In this document: piece by piece, positions 11,329 to 24,669 of the stretch
Layout: the number at the start of each line of letters is the position of its first letter
How positions within the stretch are numbered: the first letter of the stretch is position 1
Assembly: GCF_002775205.1 (NCBI RefSeq)
Contig: NC_036450.1
Coordinates: 20,586,479-20,650,478 of the forward strand
Direction of reading: 5' to 3'
DNA from: Xiphophorus maculatus
Lineage: Eukaryota > Chordata > Actinopteri > Cyprinodontiformes > Poeciliidae
Length of the DNA: 64,000 nt
Position numbers and translations under genes: made by a program
Notes under the pieces: model-generated
What the model was told of the DNA's origin: nothing
The model's input: only the letters and a program-made list of their open reading frames with translations
Databases searched by the model: none

Positions 11329-13782
11329 GCGTGTTAGCTTTCTGCCATTTGTAGCGTTTCACATGTAGTTCTCTTTAGTTTTGGTCTCCTGAGAGCAGAG
11401 AACCTTCCACGTCTACATGACTTGTGGGAAACTTTAAACTGAACTTATGTGGGTTTTCTTTTAACAATGCTGTTTTTTTCCTGGAAGATTTGTGGTGTGC
11501 ACCACTAACAGTTTAACAGGCTAGTTGATTCTCCTTGCTTGCCTTATTAGTTCAGGTTGGCGTCCATTGTTTTTAGGTTGTTTTTTTTTTTGTTCGCGGT
11601 TGTGCCGCACTGTTTCAGTTTTTGGAAGATGGATTCAAAGGCACTCCATGAGACGTTCAAACTCTGGGATATTGTTTTTTATAACCTCATTCTGCTTTAA
11701 CTCCTCCACAACTTTCTCCATGACCTTTCCTGCCGTGTGCGTTGGTCTTTTTTTTTTTTTTTTTTTGCTGCAGTTTGTTCCCCAATGTTCTCTAAAAAAA
11801 AAAAAGAAAAAAAAAGAAAACCTCTTAAGTCTTCACAAAAGGTCTCCATTTCTAGTGAAATTAAATTGCACACAGGAGGATTTTTATCTACTCATTAGGT
11901 GACTTCTGTGGGAGGTTCACTGGAGTTCATTTAAGGTAGTATCTGAATAGGAATGCACAATTTTTAGACATTTAGGAGAGAAAAAATAGAAATTCAAGCT
12001 TCATTTTCTTTTAGATTTCTTGGGGCGTAGGAGTGGGGATGAACTTTAAGCAAACCTTAACTTTGCGTAGGGTTCTAATATGAATAAAAGATCAAAAGGA
12101 GATAAATAACCCTTACAAGGACCTGTACAAACTACAAAGGTCAGTGATCTTTACGGCTATATCAGCACCAGATATTGGAATTTGTGGCTTTTCTTTATTA
12201 TAATGAGATTTTTATAGTCCATTATTCATCCTCTAATCCATTATTCATTTTTTTTTTACACTTGGTGACAGAGTAATAATGTATCTGAAGTGTTAGAGCA
12301 CTCTACGTTCCCAGGCTTGAAATATTGAAGGAGGGGGGAAAAAAAGAAAGAGAAAACAACATATCAGATACTGTACGGTGGCATTCGTCATTAGAGATAA
12401 ATTGATTCTGATTCATAATTGAGAAGGTAGAACGATTCCAGGCCATAAGTGGAGAAGATGAAAACGTCTCCAGATTAATTAAAGAAAGGAGAGGAGCGAA
12501 TGAGAATTTCAGGACAGTGAACGACAAAGAACGAGACATCAGAGGGTCGTGAAACATCGCAGCGATGTGAAACCAAAACCAGAGCAGATTGATCTGGCAA
12601 ACCAAACTGAAATAAAATAATTTAAAATAATGCGCACACTCACACCGATATTTACCAACAATGAACCTCTGGTTGAATTAAAAATGTTAGTTTTAATCAC
12701 AATTTGACAATGATCCCTTTGTGTTCTGCTACTTATAGATAAATACACAATAATGTCGGTGCGGTTGGGAGATAACTCCTTTTTGTTCCAACTACAGTTT
12801 TAGAACAATTTTATCTGATTAAGACAGATGGCTATCCTTGTTTTTAGCCATCCGATGAAGTTTCAAATAGCTGATTTCGTGTTTCATGTAAGTTTGGGAC
12901 AGGAGCAGCGACTTTCTTCCACCCAGCTGCCTGGCAGCGTGCAGCACCAAGTGGCGGGTGCTGCACACATCGCTACTCTGTGGTTCAGAAAATACTCAAA
13001 ACTCTTCAATAATTTTTTTGGCATCTCCTTTAAAAGGCTAATAGTGTTAAAACTACAAAAGCCTTGACATTGGTAGCTGGCCCAAACTTGCTACCAACTA
13101 CCAAGAAATACAACAGAACGGAAACTAGAGGCAGATTGTGCGCAAGATAAGAGATCAAATGGAGCCGTTAAGCCGTGAGGATAATTTTATCCCTTTTGCA
13201 TTAAAGAAAAAAAAAGAAACAAATGCAAGACATGATTTGGCATAATAATTTACGTTTCATTTAGCGAGAGCTCAAAGTGTTTTCTTTTTAGGATATCAGC
13301 CATTTTGTTTGGTTCCCTTAAAAAAAACAAACAAAAAAACAAACAAAAAAAACAAAGAAGCAGGAACTACACACAGATTTTCACAATCCAACTGTCCTTG
13401 GGGAAAAAAACTGCTTGCTCTGAAACTTTTCAGATTTTTGAAAGGATCTTTCTGACGGACAAACTCATAATAACTTGATGAAAAGTGAAACAGTATTATG
13501 AACATATATTTAAAAAACTAATTTGCTATAGAAAGTCCTTTCCAGACCACACTTGAACTTCAACACAAAACCTTTTAATACTGTGGCGCATCAGCTTATT
13601 TTTCTTCCCCCCCACAAGTACTGAGATTTTTTTAATCATAACTCTCATTGAGATTCTGGGTCTGCGTCCTAACTTAATTTCAAAGTGGAGCAGGATGAAA
13701 GTGCTATTGTGCAGGAGTACATCAGATTCACCCAGAAAAAGAAAACACAAAGACGACACAACAGATGAGAAGCTGCTCTCAC

Positions 13783-13907
13783 CGCCTCCAGTTCGTCGAG
13801 AAGCAGCATCTGACGGTCGGCTACCGCAGAGCACTTCGGGTTCCACGAAGTTCTCTCTTCGTACGAATGTCCGCGTGACATCCGCTGCTGCGGCGGGCGC
13901 CGCAGAT
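13783..13907 (-). CDS. Unrecognised gene, internal exon
   Basis: The exon has a strong acceptor (long CT-rich tract ending GGTTCAG) and a donor (GAGGCG then GTGAGA). It is 125 nt and encodes, after a split Asp codon, [20 protein letters not shown], then [21 protein letters not shown], in phase with the poly-Q exon. It is a GC-rich island (about 13780-13920) in an AT-rich setting, as expected for a coding exon. The Arg/Ser-rich content suggests a disordered cytoplasmic region with possible phosphorylation sites (RGHSYEE). Confidence 0.55.
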
Positions 13908-14983
13908 CTGAACCGGGGGAGAGAGAGAGGAAAAGAGATGTAACAACAAAGAATAACAGCATCTGTGAAGAGCAAAGAGAGAAACAAAAAAGGAAAAGAA
14001 CGCAGCCGAGATTTCTGCATGTTCATAAAACAGGAGTTGAGGATTCTAAATGTCCAGATTTTCTTTAGTTGTATTTTTTCAGCTCCTTTGCTTAAATAAA
14101 GGGACGTATCCCCTTTATTGTTGATATTTTAATTGATTATGTGTCACTTTCACTAAAAATATTAGTCTGTTTGATGAGTATGGCGTCTTAAAAACAGATA
14201 TCACTTTCTACATTTTGCATTTTTTTCTCCACCAACACAAAAGGCAAATTCTTGCAATTTTTTTTTCCTGGTTCCATAATAGTGATGTGCAGAAGCCAAA
14301 ATATAAGGAAGCAGCAGGAAAATAAAAAAGAAATAAAGGTTCTCTTGAAAACTAAGAAGTAACGGAGAAGAGAGGATGGTGGTGTAACGGGGCGGTTTGA
14401 CGAAGAACCGACCGGATGAAAGATATTGATGCAAAGAGAGTTGATTACTGAACAAGGATCAGGCTGTAGATTAGAAACTGAATGCAGCTTTGAGGGAAGG
14501 CAAATAACTGCAGCTGTACTGAGGAAATGGGAGAAATGGCTGGTAGAACATGTAGGGAACATGGGAAAACAAAAACAGAAAAGTAAATATATCAGACAAG
14601 AGCCAACAGGAGAAATTGTCACCAAAAAAAAAAAAAAAAAAAAGGATTGAAGAGGACACCAAAGCAGTAAAAACCCAAGCAGGATAGAAAATATGAGCTT
14701 TTAAAATCAAACAAAATACACTAGAACCACAGCTACAGAGCTGAATAAAAATACATAACACCAAAGCGCAATGAGGAATCTTAAACCAAAACAAACGACT
14801 AAACTGACTATGAAAAGTCAAATTAATCTGATGACAGTAACCTAGAACTAGAGCTGGTAGCTGCTTATTCTGGGCTCCATTTACCTCTGAAACTGGGATC
14901 TGGAAATGACAACAAAGCAAACTGTAAAGCAATTCCGAGTTTGAACATCTGTTGGATTTACTAATTGATCAACACAACAAACG

Positions 14984-15075
14984 GGCTATTTATTATTAGC
15001 AATAACAGTCTCGGCTATTTATTATTAGCAATAACAGTCTCGGCTATTTATTATTAGCAATAACAGTCTCGGCTA
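14984..15075. repeat. 29-bp tandem repeat, three copies
   Basis: Three identical copies of GGCTATTTATTATTAGCAAT plus AACAGTCTC, followed by a partial fourth. The perfect identity suggests recent slippage. It lies in a presumed intron. Confidence 0.95.
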
Positions 15076-15079
15076 CCGT

Positions 15080-18000
15080 GCTGAGAAAGTAGCATTTGCC
15101 CCAGTAAGGATTTAGTCTCTTTTTGCTTCTTTGCAGCCGTTGGCACCGACAGCAGCGAATGTTTTGCGTCACTGTGGAAGAAATTGGACCCACTCTTTAT
15201 TTCAGCCACAATGCAAGTGTTTTTTTGTTCACGGTTCACAGTTTGTTACAAGAGATACTTCTGATGAAATTATGATTTGTTCCCAAATCTGTATTAAATT
15301 TAAAAAAAACTCTCAACATTGTTTCACATAGCAACCTATTCAAGAGCATAACCAGAGTTATGAACGGAGGTGGTATCTTGTAATCCATGTCTGTAAAAAC
15401 TGCTAATAGGAATACTCCTCAGTTTTTCTTATGCAACCAGCAGAGCAGTTCTGAATTTTTCTTCCCTCTGGCTACTGTTATCCATGAGCTACTTACTATA
15501 CAGCGCTCCTGTTACTGTCGCTCTCACACTTCTTCACATTTCCTAAAGAAAAAATAAATAATCCAGGTTCCAGTCAGGCAAACGTATAAATACACATAAT
15601 CCAAAATTGAGGACCAAAAACGAGCACCAAAAGAGAACCGTTGTCTGTGTGATGTACAAAGTATTTATACAGACATGCATCAGCCATTTTCTTTTTGGCT
15701 GTCCAAATTTTCATACCACCTAATTGGATATAAATGCATTTTAATGAATGCAACCAGACCAATCAGTGTGAATATTTGATTTTCCTGGCCAAAACACCTA
15801 CATCTCTCTTTGGTAAAAGGTACTTCCATCTTTTGACTACAATGTCTCAGAGATCCAATTCACACCTTCAGTGTCATGTAGATGTCAGTTATGAAAGATG
15901 TAACTTTTCTTATTCATTCGGATCTGAATGCAGGCGAAGGAAAAGCCTGAAAGGTAACACAGACACAGATTCGAGGTTAATAACAAAAGAAAACAAAACA
16001 TTTACCAAAAAGCACTTGAAACTAAATTTAGGACTTTTCTAGTTGCTGTTCTTTCTAATTTTCTGGCCAAGTTTCTACGTAAGTCTCTACCGAATAAATC
16101 GGTTTAAAAAAAAATGTTTAACATAATTAATAGTCCATAACACATCTTGGCTGCATTAGGTGTAATTGTTGCTTGCTTGTTTCAAATAAGACCAATTAAA
16201 TTTTCTTTCCAACCTTTTACCACAGTAAAAGTAAAATAAAATCTACCGTAGCAGTTTCTGCTAAGTTATTAAGATCTGACATCTAAACAGATGCCTATTT
16301 TCCCAAACCATCTGTTAATGTCTAATCACCCTGTCACCTCCTCCTCTATTTCTTAACAGTGTTGACAGAAAATTGGAGAGATTACTTTCCTCTTCATCCT
16401 GTACCTTTTCAGTTTTCACATAGTTACAGATAACAAAATAAAGAAAGCACAGAAGTCTGATTAGAGAAATGAAATCAACTCGTGTGCAGTACGTTATACG
16501 ATGCGTAGGCGGCAAACGAGTATATTTAACTTACTGCAGTAAATGAAGATGAGCCCATACGCGTAGAGAGGCATCGTGGGGTCAAATAACACCCCTGCCG
16601 GGTGTTTATGATAACAATGCTTGTTGTTGGATTTTGTTTGCATAAAAGTCAAACCAAGATCTTCAAAATGCATGGTGTTGATCTAAAACAGCCACATTAC
16701 ATGAGCTGTCAATAAATCCAACAAGTAAAATCTATACAATTTAAATCGACTTTCCATATCATCTATGGAAAGTGGGTTATGTTTGAAATCTTACAAAAAG
16801 TAATAGTAAAAATCAGAAGTTTGGCTCTATTTGCTTTTTCTGTGGCGTTTTCTAAGGATGTCCGTCTTTATTTTTGTCCGCATTTGTTCTAAAAGTAATT
16901 ACCCCAACAACTGCGTTTGTTGAGAGATTTGCCTCAATGTGATTCAAGATTTAGAGCTCATTAAATGTACATGACGTCTGACTTTGCAGACTTTGTTGTT
17001 TTATTGAAGGAAATCAAATTAAAATTGCCAAGCAAAGCTCCGTCAAGTCAGCGGACTTCCATCACTCGCTTAATCTCTTTCTTGTTTATCTCTCTCGTTC
17101 TCATAATCCTAGAGCTTTAGGTTTAGCTGATACTCTATAGCGTAATTTCATCAACACGGGGATTATGAACCTGTCTCCACAGAAGCTTGGTTAAAAAAAA
17201 AAGAAAAGAAAAAGAGCAGCACGGCTTTTTCAAAACACGACTTCAAGCTGACCTGCGAGAAACTCGTCGTGTGCGTTCGTGCATTAATTTGACGTAGAAT
17301 GACACGTTGATGGTGATGGGTTTTACACATCTGTGAATAAAACCTAATTTAAGAAAAGATGTAACCTTTAGGATTTCTCAGCGCCTAAATTATTTATTTG
17401 AATCTGCCCCTGCTGTAGCTGTCAGCTGTACGGGCCACCGTTCTTACGCGTACTGCCCATTTGTCTGAGGAATACATTACTGTTATATTATGCTGAAGAA
17501 ATGCCGGCAGAATTTATGTGTGGCATGCTATGCCGCTATGTTTTCATGTATTGCTTCAGATTTATTTAAGCTGTAAATAAATATAGGGCTGCGATGGCAG
17601 GCATAACGAGCCAATTAAAGCAAGCGCTAAAGAGGTGATTGATTTTTGAACGAAAGTACCATCTCAGCGGAAAAGGCTGCGTTTTTTTAATCAGGAGAAA
17701 CGAGGGGCGTCCTTTGAACTAGGATTCATAAACACGGGTGGCTTCGGAGACACAACGAGCTCTGTGGCGTCGTTTCGAGGTTACAGTAGGGGATGCACTC
17801 TGTGAGCCCCACGGAGGGGAGATCAATGCCATGACTGAGTGTGTGACCATCTAAAGCTTCGACACCCTCCCCCCACCAAAGCGGTGAGATGCCTCGCCAA
17901 TAATCCATAAATCACCAGACAAGGAATTACGGAGGTAAACAAAAGCAACTTAAAATCAGGAGCAGAGATGGAAAGGAGGAGCGAGTCCCAATAGAACAAT

Positions 18001-21000
18001 ACAGGAACAGAATCAGGTCAAACAGACCTTGACCATCCGCCTTTTATTTGTCACACCATCAGCTCAGGAGATGATGGTGATCCCTTCACGTCCTTTTCTA
18101 GCCCATCTCTAGGAGATAAGATGCAGCTGGCATCTTGATTGAACGGAAACAAGGAAGCAGACCCAGGTCCTGTTAGCCCCGGATGGACGAACCATTTGGG
18201 AATCTGGAGGACATCCCAACCCAGGAGAAGGTTCCAGTGCTGTGGAAGACTTCCTCCCTAAGAAAACTCACCCGTCCGAATTGCAGATGAGTTGCTCTGA
18301 CGTTAAACATAAAGAAGGTTCTAGAGAGTCGTCCTCTTGTTCCACTTGAGTGAGGACCGAAACCCAAAGAAGGGAACTCTACTCCCACCATAGTGTTTTA
18401 CTCTGCGCAGTGTATTTGCAGAAATGCTGCAAATGTATGTGATGATGCTTATACTGTTGTCGGGTGTATCAGAGGTTGACACAATGCAGAGCACAAAGAG
18501 TTAGGGCAGCTCTAGAGTCTACTGATTAGAAATATTGTCTTGTAATAATTGTTTACCTCTCCAGTGTTGCCTATTGGAGGGGAAAATCCCAATGTGGTTT
18601 GATGGACCAAAATAATCACCAATGAGAACCAAAGAAGTCCATCATTATGACAGATTAAATTCAGTCAATGTTACTTGTGTTTTTGGTGTCAAGCATAATC
18701 CAAGTATTTCATACACAATTCATGAATTTTGTCATTTCAAATGCAAATGATCAAAATTAGGAATAATGAGGCACAACTATGGCTACTAGATTGCAGTAAA
18801 GTGATTCCAATACAATTCCTTGATTTGCGTAAAATATGCATCAACAGGCATTAGTGGGGCAACTACACAACCATGCTTACATTGAAATAGGAAATGGTTA
18901 TTTTAGATTATTTTTTGCTAAGTTATTATTGGTAACAATTCTCTCTGAAGAAGACAGATGACATATCAAAGTGAATGTTTGTAAATTTGAAAAAAGTCCT
19001 CAGAATGGTGAATGCTAACTTCTAGTCAGATACACTGTATACCCTCCATTTTATCTAACTTTGATACTGTTGCATCCCAATGACATGAAGACTTTTGTTC
19101 AATTTTTATTTGACGTTAGTTCTGCAGAGAAACATGTTCCTTTGTTTTCCGGATCGCAAAGTTGTTTGAAAAACTATCTGGATGGTTGACTGGTTCACCG
19201 AATCTGCTGGTGAGACTCGGCAGATGCAGTGGGTACAGGTTGCTAGCTTCCACCGTCTGTGAGATGACAGATGTATACTCTTGGTAAGTGAACCTAGCAA
19301 TAATAAAACCTCACTTCAAAAAATATCCAAGCTAACCCTTAAAGTCGTGTTAAGCATTTTCACACCCACACACGTTCAACTCGTCTTTGTGTTTCTCTCT
19401 CGGGTTCCTGCATGCTGCCCACTTGTAAAACTGTGTGTGCGTTCCCACTGACTTCACTTGTGCAGGTAAGGTTTTTTATTTTATTCATTTTTATTAATTG
19501 GTCAGTCCAATGTTTCAATAGAGTTGTTTTTGCAGTTTCTGTGCCCATTTTTTCTACACTAATGTTAGCTTTCATAATTGTGATCCCACACAAATTTAGC
19601 AAAATTTATCCCTCAAATAATTACAAAACGTGGTGGTACATTTAAATCTCATCTTTGCTAGCTTTTTTTTTTTTCATGTTTCTAGCTAAGAAGTGTAAAA
19701 TTATTCAGCAAATACCACCGTTACATATTCATCTTTCATGAAGTTGTTACTTAAATAAACAGTAACATAAGGTCACACATTTTTCATTTCTATGTATGTT
19801 TTGATGTGGATTTGTTCCGTGTTATTCGTGATTGTGTCTCAAAAGGTTATAAAACCATTATTGTCACCATTTGAGCCATCCAATCAGATTGCAGTTAGGT
19901 GCCCCAGCCTAACTCAGATTTGTATTTGCATGTACCAACAATTGTGTCATTATGCTCCTCTCCGTACTTTAACTTCTGACTGAGCGGATCAATAACTGGA
20001 CAATATTAGCATTTTATCCCTCTGTCAATAGCTGTGACTAACAATACAATAATAAGCTCCGGTTTAACAAAGCTCTTATATCTGGTATTGACTTTATGTA
20101 AAAAGCCAAACCCGATTTAAGTCAATACTCCGAGTTCGGTGGAGATGCTTGTCTAACATTTTATTTGAAATATTTCAGTTTAATGCCCACTGTGATGAGT
20201 CAACCCTAGTTGGCGCTCTTAAGAAAGAAAACTGATGGCTTAAATATAAACTTTTTTTTTTATATTACTGGTGTTACTTTCACTGTATTTGAAAATCTGG
20301 AGGTTAACATTGACTTCCCATCACATTAAAGCGTGCGCACCCACAGTGAGACTCCTACAGAGTATGGATTTTAGCCTCCTTGCTCACCTGAAGCAGAAAC
20401 CTCAAGGAAGCTTTGAGGTTTTGTACAAGCCAGAAAAATTCTGTTGACCCGAACATTTCTCACATAAAACATTTGCAGAATTTATTTTTAAAACCTTATG
20501 GGGTTTTTTAAGCGTGCTAATAAATGTTGACATCTTTAGTATCCGAGACGTTTCGTTTGTGTCATTTCATTAGAGTATTTAAACATGGCCAAAGTAAAGA
20601 CTATGCACAAGAATTCATTTACAGCAACCTTTCTTTTTGGAAAAAGTATGATTTTCACTCCTTCTACAAATTAGAAATGCAATCATATTTAAAACGGTGA
20701 GAAAAAAACAACTGATTAAGTCTTTATAGGATTTAGAGTTCATCTGTCCTTTTCTTAAAGCGCATTTCAGTTCACAGACGTTGAGAGTTTGGAAAGAACA
20801 CTTTGGTCCAACATGTCCACTTGTTAAGTTCTCTGAAAAACAACTGGACTGTGAAAACCAATGGACAAAAAGACATTCTGCATGCAAGACTGTCCGAATG
20901 TGAGAATGGCTGACTAAACAGAGGGAAAATAATGAGAGGGTAATTACTGATCAACAAAAACTTTGTAATGTAATATTAAAAAGCATTAAAAGAAACAGCA

Positions 21001-21420
21001 CAGTAACTGCTGGCATAGAAACCAAATTACATACAGTATGACTTAAGACTTCAAACAATACTGTGATGCTGTTTTTTTTTTCCTTCCCTGATTTGACCCA
21101 GTGTGTCATTTTCCTAATATCTCTAACATTAAGATGATTCCTCATCACCCCTAAATATAAATGTGTTTTGGGATAATTCATCATATTTTGCAGTCAGTTT
21201 TCAATAGATTACATATTTACCACAAATTTCTGCTACCTTCGATCTCCATAGTACTGTCTGACAGGACGTTTACATTCCTTGAGCATCATCAGTGAGAATT
21301 TCTCATTTAAATCCCAGATTAAAAAGACTTGTCAGTAAATTAGAAGATAGGTTTATTTTTCTTCTTTTTAAAAAAAAACAAAAATACAACAACCTTGTTT
21401 CTCACTTCTGCATGCGTCTA
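15080..21420. other. Presumed intron, no exon recognised
   Basis: AT-rich and frequently interrupted in all frames. The only notable exon-like signal is a plus-strand ATG at 19412 leading to a CAG/GTAAGG donor at about 19465 (MLPTCKTVCAFPLTSLVQ), without a partner exon. Confidence 0.5.
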
Positions 21421-21421
21421 G

Positions 21422-21423
21422 TT

Positions 21424-21462
<39 letters not shown>
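21422..21462. repeat. T12-G29 homopolymer tract
   Basis: A run of T is followed directly by 29 consecutive G. Such tracts can form G-quadruplexes and are prone to length error in assembly. Confidence 0.9.
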
Positions 21463-21464
<2 letters not shown>

Positions 21465-22939
21465 GGCTTAGGCAGATTTGTATGAAATTTAAAATGTATA
21501 GTAAGCTTAAGTAATAATATGATTGTGCTAATAACACAATCATTTAAAGCAAATAAGTCATTATGACCTAATAGTATAAAACCAACAATTATTCCTACTG
21601 ATGAAAAACATTGATTTGTAACATTATGATTCTATATTTATCTACTGTGGTTAAGATATTTAGACTTAGAAAAAACATCAAACACAGATAAGGGAAAAAA
21701 AATACTATTAGTTTTCGAGTAACAATGCTTATTATACCTTATTCTGTTTCTTTAAAAACTATAATGAGCTTAAAACATCTTTACCATAACAGCAACAGAT
21801 GGCATTCCTTTAATTGGCACATTGTTGTTTCGGAAGGATTTTATTAAATTTTTTCAGCCAGCTGGCTGAATATTCACAGCAACAGGTGGTGGAGGGGCAG
21901 CGTATCTCTATGGAACAAAAACCCCCAAAAACATTAAGCACTTTCTACGCCACCTCATAAAAATTTAAACTGTAGGAGCGGGATAATCAAATTTTTTGGC
22001 TGTTTTTATACAGCAGTGTCACTTTGGATGTCATGAGAACATCTTCAGTGGTAAAAAAAAAAAAAAAGAGAGTTTAAATATCCAACCCAAAGGTAAGTTT
22101 AAGTCAGTGTATTACCTTTAAAGTCAGATTTCTAATGAGAATTTACATCTGTTTTATTATCAGTGTGATATCATGATGGTGCACCTAAAAAGGACGCCGT
22201 TTCTGTCGGATATCTCAACACCCATCAGAAGTAGTTCCACGACATACAGCCTCATTACATACTACAGCTCCTGGTCAGAACAGCTTGTGTGTTTTCAGAA
22301 CATTTCAGTATGTACTTGCAGACTTGCTCTTTGAAGTTTGGTTGTTTTTTTTTTTCTTTCCCCCAGAAAGGGAAGCAGAGGATTATGCAACATTTCTAAC
22401 ACAGGGAGACTGTGAGTCAGTGTTGATCATCACGGGGAGCGTTTACACCTCTCTCTCGTCTGCTGAGCTTCATGCACTCTCACCGGACATAACCCGTTTA
22501 TCACCGACATCGCATCAGGCACGTCGACACACAAACGACAAATCAACATGAAGCGTTGCGCGTAGCCCACACCTTTTCATGGGCTGTCGCACCTTGAGGT
22601 GTGCTTTTCGTTGCAGTTTCCAGGGCTCGTGTGAAAACGTGATGGGAATCAACCTAAACACACATGCAGGCAATGATTTCAACCCCCTCATCCCCTAAAT
22701 CAAGAGCCAAAAAAAAAAAAAAACATGGTGATGGGTAATGGGCGGCGCGTCGGAATGGCGCCGACATGTCAGTCAGTCAGACGTGGAAAAAAATTGCCAG
22801 CTACATCATTAAATCCGTTCCAGGTATCGTTTGGTTTGAGCACAAATTGTGGTCTGAGAATCTAAACAGAAACAATACGTTTGAATCTGGTTCAGGTGTT
22901 TTACTTTTTTCTTCTTTTTTTTCCCCACTATTGTGTAAC

Positions 22940-23860
22940 TAAATTTTTACTATAACACTCTAAACTATCCAGGCAAAAGTGATATATTTGAATGTGCCTT
23001 CAATAAGACTTTATAAAGTAGAATTATTTCATTGAAATTTTATGCAATTGACCATCACAAAGTTGCATCCATGTTGTAAGGAGAAAAGTAAAGCTTGGGA
23101 GTTTTTAAAAAAAAACTAAACATTTTTACCCAAGATGACTGTGTGTAATAAAATAGCTATCTGTCAAGGCTACCGAGGTTTACCAGGGAACATTAGTGAA
23201 CCAGTGACGTCACAAAGACCAAGGAGCTCAGCAGGCGGGTCAGGGATGAATCTCCAGAGAGATTTATGTCCCACAGCTCTTAGATCTGCGTCTGCTTTTG
23301 CACTTCTGAATCGATTACATTTCTGCAAAACGTGACTATTTCTTTTTGGTGTGTTGAACCCACAAAATTAACGGTTTAATTTCACCAGTGGATTAAGTCA
23401 TTGTCCACCACACACCTTGTGGAGGAAATAAACAGAAAGAAAAAAAAAGTTCTGGTCAGAACAGTACAAGCTTAAATGTGTGTGGATGCGTGTGCGTGGG
23501 TGTGTGTGTGTGTGTGTGGTGAAAAACTAAAAGTGCATCTCATCCTAAAATCCCAGTGAAGCACAGTGGTGGCAGCATCATGCTTTGGGGATGTTTTGTT
23601 TCATCAGTAACCCTAAATGTACAGTCTTGCATGTTAATGTGTAAAGGAAGAAAAATGGCCCAGCTAAAGTAACATTTAAAATGAAATCGAGAATCAGAGG
23701 GAAAACTTTTTTAAAAACATGAGACCAGATGCCCTCCATCCAATTTGACAGAGCTGCAGCGTACAAAAAGTCAATATTTAGCTGCCAAAAGGCAAATAAG
23801 AATTTTCAATCTGTAAAAAAAAATTATAATTGTTTCTAATATTTTACAGTCATGAAAAGA
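22940..23860 (+). mobile_element. Tc1-like transposon relic
   Basis: Plus-strand GGTGGCAGCATCATGCTTTG (about 23567-23586) encodes the GGSIMLWG motif. Further on, CCCTCCATCCAATTTGACAGAGC corresponds to the downstream transposase region. It begins with a decayed terminus (ATTGACCATCACAAAGTTGCAT). Frames are broken. Confidence 0.65.
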
Positions 23861-24419
23861 TTTCTGCAGGTCTTTGACTAGAAAACAAGTATTCAATCAT
23901 GTGTGTAATTGTAGTGTGCAAAATACAGTTTATATATATCTGGAGAAGTTGGAAAGGTATAAATTATCTTCATCGCCGTCTATTTGGTGATGAAGAGGTT
24001 TGCACAGTGTACTTCTCCAAGAACAAAAGCGAAGCAAATTCACGTATTGCGGCTGGGCACTTCCATTAATCAATCTGCTTCAATGTTCAGCCTAGATGCT
24101 TCCAGAAAGAGGCGACCTGCACCTTATTTCCTGATGGCCCCCAGTGCCTTCATCATGGACACTCGGAATTAAAGCTTTACGTTACGCCAGCAAACTGCAG
24201 CAGATCTGAGTTTAAAGAAAAACCCGGGGAAATTGTTCCTACATCTAGGTCACGAGAACCAACTACTCCCCTCATCCATATGGAGTTTCACAGCTGGGCT
24301 TTAAGGGACCAGCCAGTTGTAGCAACAGCAGCTACTCCACTTTCAGCACTACCATATGGAAGGAGGCGCAACAACAACAAGCATTATCACCTCCTGCAGA
24401 ACACCACATGCTCTTATAG

Positions 24420-24475
24420 GTGTGTGTGGGGGGGGGTGGGGGGGGGGTGCGTGTGTGTGCGTGTGTGTGTGTGAG
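24420..24475. repeat. TG/G-rich microsatellite
   Basis: Alternating TG repeats with two G-runs of seven to eight or more; potential Z-DNA or quadruplex. It lies in the first intron of the poly-Q gene. Confidence 0.8.
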
Positions 24476-24605
24476 GAAAGGGGGAGAAAAAAATGAACAC
24501 ACAGATTCAGATAGAAGATTTAAAAAATTCACACTTCAGAAAAATAGATAAGAGGATAAAAAAAAATTACTTTTTTTTAAATGGAAAGATGACAGGTTTG
24601 CTTAC

Positions 24606-24634
24606 CTGAAGGGGAATACGAAAACATGATTTCT

Positions 24635-24667
<33 letters not shown>

Positions 24668-24669
24668 AT
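24606..24669 (-). CDS. Unrecognised gene, first coding exon (poly-Q)
   Basis: Minus strand: an ATG at 24669 in good context (CAAGATG) is followed by 11 glutamine codons (CAG/CAA run), then EIMFSYSPS, and a consensus donor (TTCAG then GTAAGC) after 24606, leaving phase 1. The same frame stays open upstream to at least 24795, so the true start could be further 5'. It lies in a CpG-rich, GC-box-rich block. It joins in frame with the exon at 13907-13783. I do not recognise the protein. Confidence 0.45.
24634..24666. repeat. CAG/CTG triplet run (11 codons)
   Basis: Eleven CTG/TTG triplets on the plus strand (nine CTG, two TTG), read as CAG/CAA glutamine codons on the minus strand. Two CAA interruptions lie at the 3' end of the run, as often seen in stable poly-Q tracts. 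Confidence 0.85.
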
